Assembly: GCA_937911865.1 (NCBI GenBank)
Contig: CALDSK010000288.1
Coordinates: 1-48,260, forward strand
Direction of reading: 5' to 3'
Source: an uncultured Synechococcus sp.
GTDB lineage: Bacteria > Cyanobacteriota > Cyanobacteriia > Phormidesmidales > Phormidesmidaceae
Length of the DNA: 48,260 bases
Numbering within the stretch: the stretch's first letter is position 1; each line of letters starts with the position of its first letter. Below, piece by piece: positions 34,769 to 42,458 of the stretch. Position numbers and translations under genes: made by a program. The notes below the pieces were generated by a model that had not been told where the DNA came from, made no database searches, and saw nothing but the letters and a program-made list of their open reading frames with translations.

Positions 34769-35481
34769 TATAGCCCTACCGGCTGATAGCTTTTAACAAC
34801 CCGACCAAAGCAGCGCAGCAGCTCGTAATAGCTTTGGCTCACTGGATGGCTCAAATCGGTCAGTGAATCGACTCCGATGCCGTTACGCCCTTTGTCTTTG
34901 CCAGAGCTGTGGATATATCGACCGCCTCCCAGATACAGCGCTACATGGGTAGTCCGTTTTGGTGTGCCAAAAAAGATCAGATCGCCGAGCAAGAGATCTG
35001 CCTGCTCAACCCGCTCTGTAAAATCTTCCTGCTGGTAAGAATCGCGAGGCAGCTGAATGCCAGCATCCATAAAAGCAGCCTGCATCAGTCCAGAGCAGTC
35101 ATAGTTGGGCGCGGTTGCCCCACCCCACAAATACTCGTTCGGTCTGGCCATTGCTGCTTCAGCAAAGGCAACTACTTGAGGGAGCCTCGCTTGAATATCT
35201 GCGGCGCTGACGACAGGCGCTTGGTAGCGAGTATCGGCAGGTGTTAGGTCTCCAAGAGACGTCACCGACATCCAGCCAAGATAGTCGTCTTTACAGCTAC
35301 AGACCCGTAGAACGTTCTCGTTTTTAGACACTTCTAGCAGGCGTAGATGGTCCCCTTGATCGATTTGAGTGACCAGTCCCTGGCACTCAGGCGTCTGATA
35401 AAGGTTTATGGCACAGCCGCAGATATACTCCTGATGCGTCCTCCGATAAATATCATCTTGAACCGACTCCACCGTCACCAT
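34768..35481 (-). CDS. NlpC/P60 cysteine peptidase with N-terminal SH3-like region
   Basis: From the ATG at 35481 the protein has 237 residues, matching the cyanobacterial AvPCP-type gamma-D-glutamyl-diamino-acid endopeptidases (about 235). An SH3b-like domain (about 1-90) precedes the catalytic domain with Cys129 in NYDCSGLMQAAF, His179 in RTTHVALYLG and His191 in YIHSSG. It trims peptidoglycan stem peptides. An in-frame TTG at 35643 would add 54 residues through a duplicated stretch and looks spurious. No signal peptide is seen, as in AvPCP. Confidence 0.87.
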   Translation of the reverse strand: MVTVESVQDDIYRRTHQEYICGCAINLYQTPECQGLVTQIDQGDHLRLLEVSKNENVLRVCSCKDDYLGWMSVTSLGDLTPADTRYQAPVVSAADIQARLPQVVAFAEAAMARPNEYLWGGATAPNYDCSGLMQAAFMDAGIQLPRDSYQQEDFTERVEQADLLLGDLIFFGTPKRTTHVALYLGGGRYIHSSGKDKGRNGIGVDSLTDLSHPVSQSYYELLRCFGRVVKSYQPVGL

Positions 35482-35598
35482 CAGATCTCTTTGCCCCGTT
35501 GGCCAATAAGCTGATACCTTACCCCACCTGCCTCTGTAATTAAAGGGTCTAGGCGCTTTGATTACGGGTATAAAATGCAGCTCGATTCGTTCCCTTGC

Positions 35599-35626
35599 GT
35601 CCGTTTCCAAATGTCCGTTTCCAAAT
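35599..35626. repeat. 14-bp tandem duplication, 2 perfect copies
   Basis: GTCCGTTTCCAAAT occurs at 35599-35612 and 35613-35626, upstream of the NlpC/P60 start chosen here. Confidence 0.9.
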
Positions 35627-35702
35627 TCAGCGCTTTCGAGCAACCCCTGACTCGCGGTAGTCTAATATACAGTTTTCTATTTAAGCCTCCCTTTTAGCTT
35701 CT

Positions 35703-36863
35703 ATGACTACTACTCTTTCGGTTAAATCTCCCAGTGTCGATAACAGTCATCTGAAGGCGCTTAAAGCGCTAGATATTCCGGCTCGTCTACTCTTGGGGCC
35801 TGGCCCTTCCAACGCTGACCCAGCGGTTCTCGCGGCGATGGATCGCCAGCCCATTGGCCACCTCGATAAAGCCTACCTTCATCTCATGGATGAAGTGCAA
35901 GAGCTGATGCGCTACGCCTGGCAAACAGATAACCGCATGACCTTGCCAGTTAGCGGAACGGGCTCTGCCGCTATGGAAGCAACCCTGGCGAACACGGTCG
36001 AGCCTGGCGACAAGGTACTGGTTTGTGTAAATGGCTATTTTGGCCATCGTCTGATGGATATGGCGGGTCGCTACGGTGCAGACGTCTGCCAAATCAATCG
36101 TCCCTGGGGAGACGTCTTTACTACGAAAGAGATTAGAGCTGCTTTGGAAACCCATCGACCTAAAATCATGGCGATTGTCCACGCAGAGACTTCTACAGGC
36201 GTGTGTCAGCCGATGGAAGGTATTGGTGATTTGTGCCGTGAGTTTGACTGCTTACTGCTGCTCGATACCGTGACAAGCCTGGGCGGTGTGCCGCTCTTTT
36301 TAGATAAGTGGGGCGTGGACTTGGCCTACAGCTGTAGCCAGAAAGGATTGAGCTGCCCGCCTGGAAGTTCGCCGTTTACGATGAGCGATCGCGCCCTAGA
36401 CGCCCTAAACAACCGCAAAGGCAAAGTTGCCAACTGGTACCTCGATATGTCTTTGTTAGCCAACTACTGGGGTAAAGGTCGCACCTACCACCACACCGCC
36501 CCCGTCAATATGACCTACGCCATCCGCGAAGCGCTGCGTCTGCTAGCAGAAGAAGGCTTAGACGCTCGCTGGAAGCGTCATCAAGACGCGGCTGAGCGGC
36601 TGTATGCGGGCCTCGAAGACATGGGCCTAGAGTGTCACGTTCCCCGTGAGCACCGTCTGCACACGCTTACCACCATTCGCATTCCAGACGGCGTAGACGG
36701 TAAGCAAGTCACCGCTAGACTGATTGATGAGCACGATATGGAGCTTGGCGGCGGTTTGGGCGACCTCGCGGGTCAAGTATGGCGAGTTGGCCTGATGGGC
36801 TACAACGCTACCTCCGACAATGTTGATAAGTTCCTATCGGCACTAAAGCAGGTGCTTGCATAG
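35703..36863 (+). CDS. Serine/alanine-glyoxylate aminotransferase
   Basis: This is a 386-residue PLP enzyme of class V. LLGPGPSNADPAVLAAM starts the protein and GTGSAAMEATLAN binds the cofactor phosphate. LLLDTVTSLGGVPL holds the PLP-ring Asp, and SCSQKGLSCPPGSSP holds the Schiff-base Lys214. It transaminates glyoxylate with serine or alanine and takes part in photorespiratory glyoxylate removal, which fits a cyanobacterium. Which amino donor is preferred cannot be told. A promoter-like TAATAT lies about 40 nt upstream, and a long hairpin follows. Confidence 0.9.
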   Translation: MTTTLSVKSPSVDNSHLKALKALDIPARLLLGPGPSNADPAVLAAMDRQPIGHLDKAYLHLMDEVQELMRYAWQTDNRMTLPVSGTGSAAMEATLANTVEPGDKVLVCVNGYFGHRLMDMAGRYGADVCQINRPWGDVFTTKEIRAALETHRPKIMAIVHAETSTGVCQPMEGIGDLCREFDCLLLLDTVTSLGGVPLFLDKWGVDLAYSCSQKGLSCPPGSSPFTMSDRALDALNNRKGKVANWYLDMSLLANYWGKGRTYHHTAPVNMTYAIREALRLLAEEGLDARWKRHQDAAERLYAGLEDMGLECHVPREHRLHTLTTIRIPDGVDGKQVTARLIDEHDMELGGGLGDLAGQVWRVGLMGYNATSDNVDKFLSALKQVLA

Positions 36864-36916
36864 GCGATCAGACAGCTGCCTTACCCGGCTCGCACTAAAT
36901 AGCGCTATTCAAGGCT

Positions 36917-36957
36917 TGTAGGCCCCTTTGAAATTGCTGTTTCATAAGGGGGCTACA
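36917..36957 (+). terminator. Hairpin after the aminotransferase gene
   Basis: TGTAGGCCCCTT pairs with AAGGGGGCTACA with one mismatch, and the stem continues through TGAAA/TTTCA around a short loop. No T-tract follows. Three copies of TTGACAGG lie just beyond (36964, 36978 and 36987). Confidence 0.6.
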
Positions 36958-37135
36958 GGTATGTTGACAGGTCTATATTGACAGGATTGACAGGCACAGC
37001 GATCGCATAGATAGCTCCCATTAAACTCCCGTCCAACTCGCACTCACCTCCCACTCAACCAGCACCCAAAATACACAAATCATGTAGTCTTTAGCTAGGC
37101 TTGTATGTATTGTGAACAACATTTTGTCTGCTGTG

Positions 37136-37852
37136 ATGAACTCTAAAAGTACGCTTTTCAAAGTCTTTTGGCTTAATATCGTGGCCATTGTGGGTACGGT
37201 TGCGATCAGCGCGCCTTTTGAAAAGGTCTATCGGCAGTTTGAAGACGGCGGATTCATTACCTACTTCTCGGTTATTCAGCTGTTCATTTTGTCTTACTTC
37301 GCCTGCAAAATATTCAAAGAGCGGGCACAGTTCTTTCAACATCCCTGGAAGTCTCCTGTCGCCATTTGGGCCATTATGAGTTTGGGGTTCTCTTTTTTGG
37401 CACTCGACGATTTGCTCATGATCCATGAATGGCTAGATAAAGTCATCCATGATGTAGGTCAAATCGAAGAAACCGCGTTCACCGATCGGATTGACGACCT
37501 GATCATTGGCCTCTACGGCCTGCTGGCAATCGGCGGACTGGTGCACTACCGCAAAGAAATCAAAAAGTACAGAGCCGCTCTACCCAATGTTGCGATTGGT
37601 TTTATTCTGTTGTTTGTAACCGTTGTTATCGATGTTGTTACTAATAGAGATGACATATTTCGCATCTTCTTTTCACCAGGAATAACAGAGATGCTTATGA
37701 GCTGGATGATTGTTCCAGAAGAAGGCTTTAAGCTTCTCTCAGAAGCCTTTTTGATTGCTGCTATACACACTTGCTATGGCATCGCGAAAGCGCTCAGTGC
37801 AAACAACAAAATTGTTGAAGGTGGAGAAAAAGTGCTTACATCTACTGTATAG
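37136..37852 (+). CDS. Polytopic membrane protein of unknown function
   Basis: This 238-residue protein has about six hydrophobic helices. Conserved-looking polar residues lie at membrane edges: FLALDDLLMIHEWLDKVIHD, VTVVIDVVTNRDDIFR and VPEEGFKLLSEAF. The acidic-His pattern hints at a membrane metalloprotein or transporter but matches no family I can name. I chose ATG at 37136. A GTG at 37112 would add eight residues but overlaps a likely TATGTAT promoter element. It is convergent with the ABC ATPase gene, and its stop lies in a 19-bp duplication. Confidence 0.6.
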   Translation: MNSKSTLFKVFWLNIVAIVGTVAISAPFEKVYRQFEDGGFITYFSVIQLFILSYFACKIFKERAQFFQHPWKSPVAIWAIMSLGFSFLALDDLLMIHEWLDKVIHDVGQIEETAFTDRIDDLIIGLYGLLAIGGLVHYRKEIKKYRAALPNVAIGFILLFVTVVIDVVTNRDDIFRIFFSPGITEMLMSWMIVPEEGFKLLSEAFLIAAIHTCYGIAKALSANNKIVEGGEKVLTSTV

Positions 37853-37883
37853 CGCAGCATTAGGTGTATAGAGCAGCATTAGG
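37846..37883. repeat. 19-bp tandem duplication containing both convergent stop codons
   Basis: TGTATAGCGCAGCATTAGG (37846-37864) and TGTATAGAGCAGCATTAGG (37865-37883) differ at one base. The first copy carries the stop of the membrane-protein gene and the second the stop of the ABC ATPase gene. Confidence 0.92.
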
Positions 37884-38634
37884 TGCTTACCAGCAGCTGC
37901 GCCGTCACTTCGTCCTGATAAGTCTTGAATTGAGGAAGTTCGCGGGTCTGCCGAGTGCGTGATTTATCTAAGTTCACAGCAATCTCCGCTCGTACCGTTC
38001 CCGGTCTGGCGGTCATCACGTAGATTCGCTGTGATAGAAACACGGCTTCTCTTACATCGTGCGTAATCATCAAAATGCTTGTTCCTGTTCTCTCCCACAG
38101 TTCAAGCATAAACTGTTGCATGTTCTCTTTGGTTTGCACATCGAGAGCGCCAAAGGGCTCGTCCATCAGCAGAATTTTGGGCTGACTGGTGAGCGCGCGG
38201 GCGATCGCAACTCGCTGTTTCATTCCCCCAGACAGTTGCTTAGGCAAAGACTGCGCGAACTCTACTAGCCCCACCATCCCCAGATAATACGAAGCCTGCT
38301 CTTTTCTCTCCTGCTTGCCGATGCCTTGCAGCTTCAAGCCAAACTCCACATTCTTTTGCACCGTCATCCATGGGTACAGCGTGTAGTCTTGAAACACCAT
38401 ACCGCGGTCAGCGCCAGGGCCAATTACCCGCTCACCATCTACCTCAATCCAACCGGTTGTCGGCATTTCCAGCCCGGCAATCAGCCGCAGTAGAGTCGAT
38501 TTGCCCGACCCCGAAGCGCCAACTACGCACACAAATTCGCCCTGCTCTACATGCAAATTGACGTCCTTAAGCGCCTGAATAGTTTCTTGCGGCGTCGCAA
38601 ACTGCTTGTGTAACCCGGACACTTCAAGATGCAT
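37879..38634 (-). CDS. ABC importer ATPase of the probable guanidine transporter
   Basis: This 251-residue ATPase of the SsuB/TauB/NrtD subfamily carries Walker A GASGSGKST, Q-loop VFQDYTLYPWMTV, signature LSGGMKQRVAIARAL and Walker B ILLMDEPFGALD, then the switch His in ILMITHDVREA. It is the last gene of the minus-strand guanidine cluster, 52 nt after the permease. By subfamily alone it would be called nitrate/sulfonate/taurine transport, but its neighbours argue for guanidine or a related guanidino compound. Confidence 0.85.
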   Translation of the reverse strand: MHLEVSGLHKQFATPQETIQALKDVNLHVEQGEFVCVVGASGSGKSTLLRLIAGLEMPTTGWIEVDGERVIGPGADRGMVFQDYTLYPWMTVQKNVEFGLKLQGIGKQERKEQASYYLGMVGLVEFAQSLPKQLSGGMKQRVAIARALTSQPKILLMDEPFGALDVQTKENMQQFMLELWERTGTSILMITHDVREAVFLSQRIYVMTARPGTVRAEIAVNLDKSRTRQTRELPQFKTYQDEVTAQLLVST

Positions 38635-38686
38635 AGACAGTCCTCGTAACAGGAGATTGCAGTAGCTCCAATGCAGCGAAATACAC

Positions 38687-39541
38687 TTAGTCTACTGCCC
38701 ACTTACAGGTTGCTTTCAGCAAAACTCGCAAAGAGAGATCTACCAGAAAGCCAATGACACCCAAAATAATCAGATAAGCAAAGATTTCATCTGTTCTAAA
38801 AAACCTTTGTGCGATCTCAATCCTTTTGCCCAGCCCTTCATTCGCGGCAATTAGCTCTGCCACTACAACCAGATTCCAGGCAGCTGCCATGTTGATGCGA
38901 AAAGTATCAATGATATTGGGTACGACATAGGGCGTGATGACTTGCATCAGCGTTTGCCGCCGCGAACCGCCCAGCGTATAGGTCGCTTCAAGCAGGTGCT
39001 GTGGCACAAACTTGACCGCGTCCATAATCATTAGCGTATTGAAAAAGATCACCCCAATAAAAATTAGAGCGATCTTAGGTGCTTCGTCTAATCCCAGGTA
39101 GATAATCAGCAGCGGAATGAAAGCCGGAGCCGGCATGTAGCGAACGATTCCCATGATGGGTTCTAGCAGCGATCGCACCGCTGCAAACGCCCCCATCGAA
39201 ATCCCTAAAGGAATCGACAGCACGGCGGCTAACAAAAAGCCGGACCCCACCCGAAAGATGCTTGCACTCAGGTCATCGAAAAACAGCCCTTCTGCCCAAA
39301 GTCTTCCAAAGGCGCCCATTACGTCAATCGGTGACGGCAAAAACTTAGGATTCACGATCCCACTGCTAGAGAGCGCCCACCACAAAATCAGGGGTACTAT
39401 CACCGAAGCTGTTCGAAGCGCCCAGTCCAGCCGGATCGGGATCGGTTTTCCCAGTCGCCAAAACAGGCTTGGCCTCAAACTCTTTTGATTGTCTTGCGGC
39501 TCTCTCTGTGATGTCGTTGGGGCAGCACTCTCAGTAATCAT
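38687..39541 (-). CDS. ABC importer permease of the probable guanidine transporter
   Basis: This 284-residue permease has about six membrane helices in the BPD_transp_1 fold, with the EAA-loop region EATYTLGGSRRQTLMQVITPYVVPNIIDTFRINMAAAWNLVVVAELIAANEGLG that contacts the ATPase. It resembles SsuC/TauC permeases. The N-terminal 45 residues are polar. It lies between the binding protein and ATPase genes, so the three form one importer. Confidence 0.87.
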   Translation of the reverse strand: MITESAAPTTSQREPQDNQKSLRPSLFWRLGKPIPIRLDWALRTASVIVPLILWWALSSSGIVNPKFLPSPIDVMGAFGRLWAEGLFFDDLSASIFRVGSGFLLAAVLSIPLGISMGAFAAVRSLLEPIMGIVRYMPAPAFIPLLIIYLGLDEAPKIALIFIGVIFFNTLMIMDAVKFVPQHLLEATYTLGGSRRQTLMQVITPYVVPNIIDTFRINMAAAWNLVVVAELIAANEGLGKRIEIAQRFFRTDEIFAYLIILGVIGFLVDLSLRVLLKATCKWAVD

Positions 39542-39659
39542 CTGAATCCTTTCTAATGGCTGAGCCTATCTGCATAAAGCCAATCATTGAACTCAACAAT
39601 AAATATTATGCTCTATTCAAAGCTTAGGCCCATCTCTACTGAATATCTGCTCTGCACCT

Positions 39660-40706
39660 CTATTCAGCTTCAGCGAGCGCTCTCACAAACCGATCGTCAA
39701 AAATTGAATTTAGGTCTGGTGCTTCTGGGATAAAGCCTACGCCCACCATAAAATCAGCCATCTCCACGGCTGCAGAGCTCATGTATTGGATGCCGTCGCC
39801 TTCACTAAAGGCTTCCAAATTATCTTCTAGCGTAAACATCCGAGTGCCTTCTTTCAGCAGCTGTAACTCTTCGATGCTCACAGCGGCGCGCGCCGCCATA
39901 ATCTCATCAGACCGTTCAGGATTCTCTTCCATAAACGCCAGCGTATCGAACCAGGTTTTGACAATTGCCTGTACGTCGTCTGGCCGCTCATCAATGATTG
40001 TTTGACTCATCACCAAAAGATCGGGAATCGCTCCCGGGAAGTCAGCAGACGTCACTAGCTCTTTGCTCCCTTCTCGTTCTAGGGCCGTTAGCCAATAGGG
40101 CGGAAACGCACCTACCGCATCGGCCTGACCTGCGGCAAACGCAGCAGCAGCAGCGCCGGTCTCTAAAGGCAAAATCTCCACATCGTCACGAGAAAGTCCC
40201 GCCTCTTCCAACGCTAGGCTGAGCAAAAAGTCATCGACAACACCTTCTTCAATCGCGACTTGCTTGCCCTTTAAATCAGCAACGCTGTTGATCTCTTCGG
40301 CCACAATAATTTTGTCGTTGCCAGCCGAGTTGTCATTGACCAGCACCACTACTTCACCATTAACAGCTTCTGCGGCGAATGAAATTGTGTCATTGAGCGT
40401 CTGACAGTTGCCGTCTAACTGTCCGGCTGCGAGCGCTTCCATCGATTCAATGTAGCCATCGAACCATCTCATTTCGACATTGACGTTGTTTGCTTCAAAC
40501 AGCCCCTCTTCTTCTGCGATCGCCCAAGGCCACCAGCCAGCCCAGTTGCTGTAGCCAATCACAATTGGAGCAGCCTCTTCGACCGCGGGAGCGGCATCTT
40601 CCCCTGCGGTCGTATCAGCATTGTTATCAGCTCCACCGCAGCTTACTGTCACCAGCATCGTGCAGAAAAAGGCTAAACAAAGCGAAACTAATCGACGTCT
40701 TCTCAT
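39660..40706 (-). CDS. ABC importer substrate-binding lipoprotein, probable guanidine binder
   Basis: The protein has 348 residues and starts MRRRRLVSLCLAFFCTMLVTVSCGG, a lipoprotein signal with Cys23 as the probable lipid anchor. An acidic linker and an NMT1/SsuA-like bilobed domain follow (IVIGYSNWAGWWPWAIAEEEGLFEANNVNVEMRWFDGYIESMEALAAGQLDG). The aromatic Trp-rich YSNWAGWWPW segment is where such proteins often bind a small cation. An upstream ATG at 40757 would spoil the signal. This position next to hypB is the same as in the Synechocystis gdmH cluster as I remember it. Confidence 0.8.
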   Translation of the reverse strand: MRRRRLVSLCLAFFCTMLVTVSCGGADNNADTTAGEDAAPAVEEAAPIVIGYSNWAGWWPWAIAEEEGLFEANNVNVEMRWFDGYIESMEALAAGQLDGNCQTLNDTISFAAEAVNGEVVVLVNDNSAGNDKIIVAEEINSVADLKGKQVAIEEGVVDDFLLSLALEEAGLSRDDVEILPLETGAAAAAFAAGQADAVGAFPPYWLTALEREGSKELVTSADFPGAIPDLLVMSQTIIDERPDDVQAIVKTWFDTLAFMEENPERSDEIMAARAAVSIEELQLLKEGTRMFTLEDNLEAFSEGDGIQYMSSAAVEMADFMVGVGFIPEAPDLNSIFDDRFVRALAEAE

Positions 40707-41196
40707 GAGAGTAAATTCACACCTAACATTAGAACTAAAGCAGTAGAAAGCGAGCAATATCTGCTGGTATCACCATCGGTCATGGCGTTGTCTTTTATCG
40801 TATTGCTACTTTTGCTAGCGCCTATTAGTGCTTAGCAATATTAAAAGCAACAAAACAAAAGCAACAATTCTTGATTAGAAGCAGCAACCTGTTGAATATA
40901 ACTATCTAAACAACATCATCAGATCTGCTGCCTCTAACACAAAGCCAAGCCACTGAATGCCTGTCAAGCGCACAGGCTATTTATTAGCCTATCAGGTCAT
41001 CACCCACTTACGCGTTCGCTTGGATACGTTTCTAGCTCTTTTTGTTAGGGAATTTTGCAGGCTAATCCATAAAACATTCACAGGCAGAGAACACTGCTCT
41101 GTAGGCTCTCCATGCAGCAATAGGAGAACGACGACGAATACGGAGGAAAGAGAACCAAAACATTAAAGCACCTCTGTAAGATTAACTAAGTAACTT
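40707..41196. other. Intergenic region between hypB and the transporter genes
   Basis: This 490-bp spacer splits the guanidine cluster, so the transporter may have its own promoter. A near-miss to the NtcA box (GTA-N8-TAA) lies around 41176. AAAAGCAACA is repeated at 40843 and 40857. No riboswitch core or convincing gene is visible on either strand. Confidence 0.4.
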
Positions 41197-41883
41197 TCAA
41201 GCAATTTGCGTGCGGTTAGCAACAGCCTGTTTAATCCAGGCGAGCCATTTGGTTAAACCTTCACCACTTTTTGCCGATACCGGGATAATTGCCGCTTTTG
41301 AATTTAGCTGCCGAACGTTGCTCACAATGGTCTCTACGTCCACATCTAGATGGGGAGCTAGATCCATTTTGGTAATCAACAGGCAGTCTGCTTCGCGAAA
41401 CATAATGGGATATTTCAGCGGTTTATCTTCTCCCTCTGTAATACTCAGCAAAGCAACTTTGGCATGCTCACCCACTTCAAACTCTGCAGGACAAACTAAA
41501 TTGCCAACATTCTCTACAAACACAAGATCGAAAGATTCAGGCTGTTGTTCATGAGAGAATTGATGAAGTCCGCCCGCGACCATTTTGGAATCTAAATGAC
41601 AAGCGCGACCTGTATTGATAGCGACCACAGGCACCCCGAGGCGACGCAGACGATCCGCGTCTAATTGCGTGGTCATATCTCCTTCAATAACAGCTATTCG
41701 CAGCTCATTTTGTAGCGCCTGTAACGTTTTCTCTAGAAGTTGGGTTTTCCCCGAGCCTGGAGAACTCATTAAATTGAGACAGGTGATCCCCCACTGATTG
41801 AAGCGATCGCGATTCTCATTTGCCCCATGCTGATTAGCATGCAGCAGATTCATCTCCAGAGCAGCATCGAACGTTTGGTGCAT
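41197..41883 (-). CDS. hypB: HypB-type nickel-insertion GTPase
   Basis: The 228-residue GTPase has the P-loop SPGSGKT (41-47), VIEGDMTT, the metal-linked NTGRACHLD, and NVGNLVCPAEFEVGEHAKVALLSITEGEDKPLKYP, all standard for HypB. The N-terminal Cys-rich nickel site of E. coli HypB is absent, and only scattered His occur there (HANQHG). HypB usually loads nickel into [NiFe]-hydrogenase, but no hydrogenase gene is in view. In cyanobacterial gdmH clusters this protein serves the nickel-dependent guanidine hydrolase. It lies 132 nt after hypA. Confidence 0.88.
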   Translation of the reverse strand: MHQTFDAALEMNLLHANQHGANENRDRFNQWGITCLNLMSSPGSGKTQLLEKTLQALQNELRIAVIEGDMTTQLDADRLRRLGVPVVAINTGRACHLDSKMVAGGLHQFSHEQQPESFDLVFVENVGNLVCPAEFEVGEHAKVALLSITEGEDKPLKYPIMFREADCLLITKMDLAPHLDVDVETIVSNVRQLNSKAAIIPVSAKSGEGLTKWLAWIKQAVANRTQIA

Positions 41884-41968
41884 AAAAAGCCCTAAGTTAA
41901 CTGCATATCATTTATGCGATTCCTGCACAAAAAGTCCGTATTTACCGAAGTATACGATAATTTTTTCA

Positions 41969-41986
41969 TACAGTACAGACTCTGTA
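41969..41986. promoter_or_regulatory. TACAG/CTGTA palindrome in the hypA-hypB spacer
   Basis: TACAG at 41969-41973 is followed by the perfect 13-bp palindrome TACAGACTCTGTA (41974-41986). A TTGACA (minus strand, 41998-42003) lies just upstream in the direction of hypB. The placement suggests a regulated internal promoter for hypB. The same half-site occurs at 1565-1663. Confidence 0.4.
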
Positions 41987-42015
41987 AAATCACGGACTGT
42001 CAATCGGGTTACGTG

Positions 42016-42393
42016 TCAATTCTGAGGTATAGCTTGAGCCTCAGCTCGTGAGAACTCAACCCGGCTAATTTTTAGCTCTCGGCCAGAGCGGATGTCGTCC
42101 ATCGGTGCCTGACAGATTGGACAGGCATATTGCATTCCTATGTCCGGTCGGTACTCCTGCTGGCAGGCATGGCAAAACGCAACTAGGGGCGTCTCATCAA
42201 TCACCAGCTTCACGCCTTCTAAAAAGGTTCCCTGAGTCTGAGCTGCAAATGCAAACTGTAACCCTGCGGGCTCTACACAGGTAAACTCACCTACCGTTAG
42301 ATGCACTGTCTTCACCGCCGGATGCCCTGACTGCTCAGCTAGCCAGTCTTTCACGGTAAAGATCAGTGCTTTGGTCATATCGGTTTCATGCAT
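42016..42393 (-). CDS. hypA: HypA-type nickel metallochaperone
   Basis: This 125-residue protein starts MHETDMTKAL, so the nickel ligands His2 and Glu3 of the family are present. The zinc ribbon has Cys74, Cys77, Cys91 and Cys94 (FCHAC and ACPIC). It delivers nickel together with HypB. Located 65 nt after gdmH on the same strand, it is more likely to serve guanidine hydrolase than hydrogenase. Confidence 0.9.
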   Translation of the reverse strand: MHETDMTKALIFTVKDWLAEQSGHPAVKTVHLTVGEFTCVEPAGLQFAFAAQTQGTFLEGVKLVIDETPLVAFCHACQQEYRPDIGMQYACPICQAPMDDIRSGRELKISRVEFSRAEAQAIPQN

Positions 42394-42405
42394 AGCTCAT
42401 CTCTT

Positions 42406-42450
42406 TTATCCTTATGCGTCTTATCCTCATGCGTTTTATCTTTACGTGTC
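42406..42450. repeat. Degenerate 15-bp tandem repeat between gdmH and hypA, 3 copies
   Basis: TTATCCTTATGCGTC, TTATCCTCATGCGTT and TTATCTTTACGTGTC lie head to tail between the gdmH stop and the hypA start. Confidence 0.75.
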
Positions 42451-42458
42451 GCCGAAGC

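Noticed and set aside
40957..41166. Plus-strand 69-codon ORF between hypB and the importer
   Set aside because: No family features; lies in a spacer and opposes the operon direction.
41197..42393. [NiFe]-hydrogenase maturation locus
   Set aside because: Only hypA and hypB are present, with no other hyp or hydrogenase genes, and both are coupled to gdmH.
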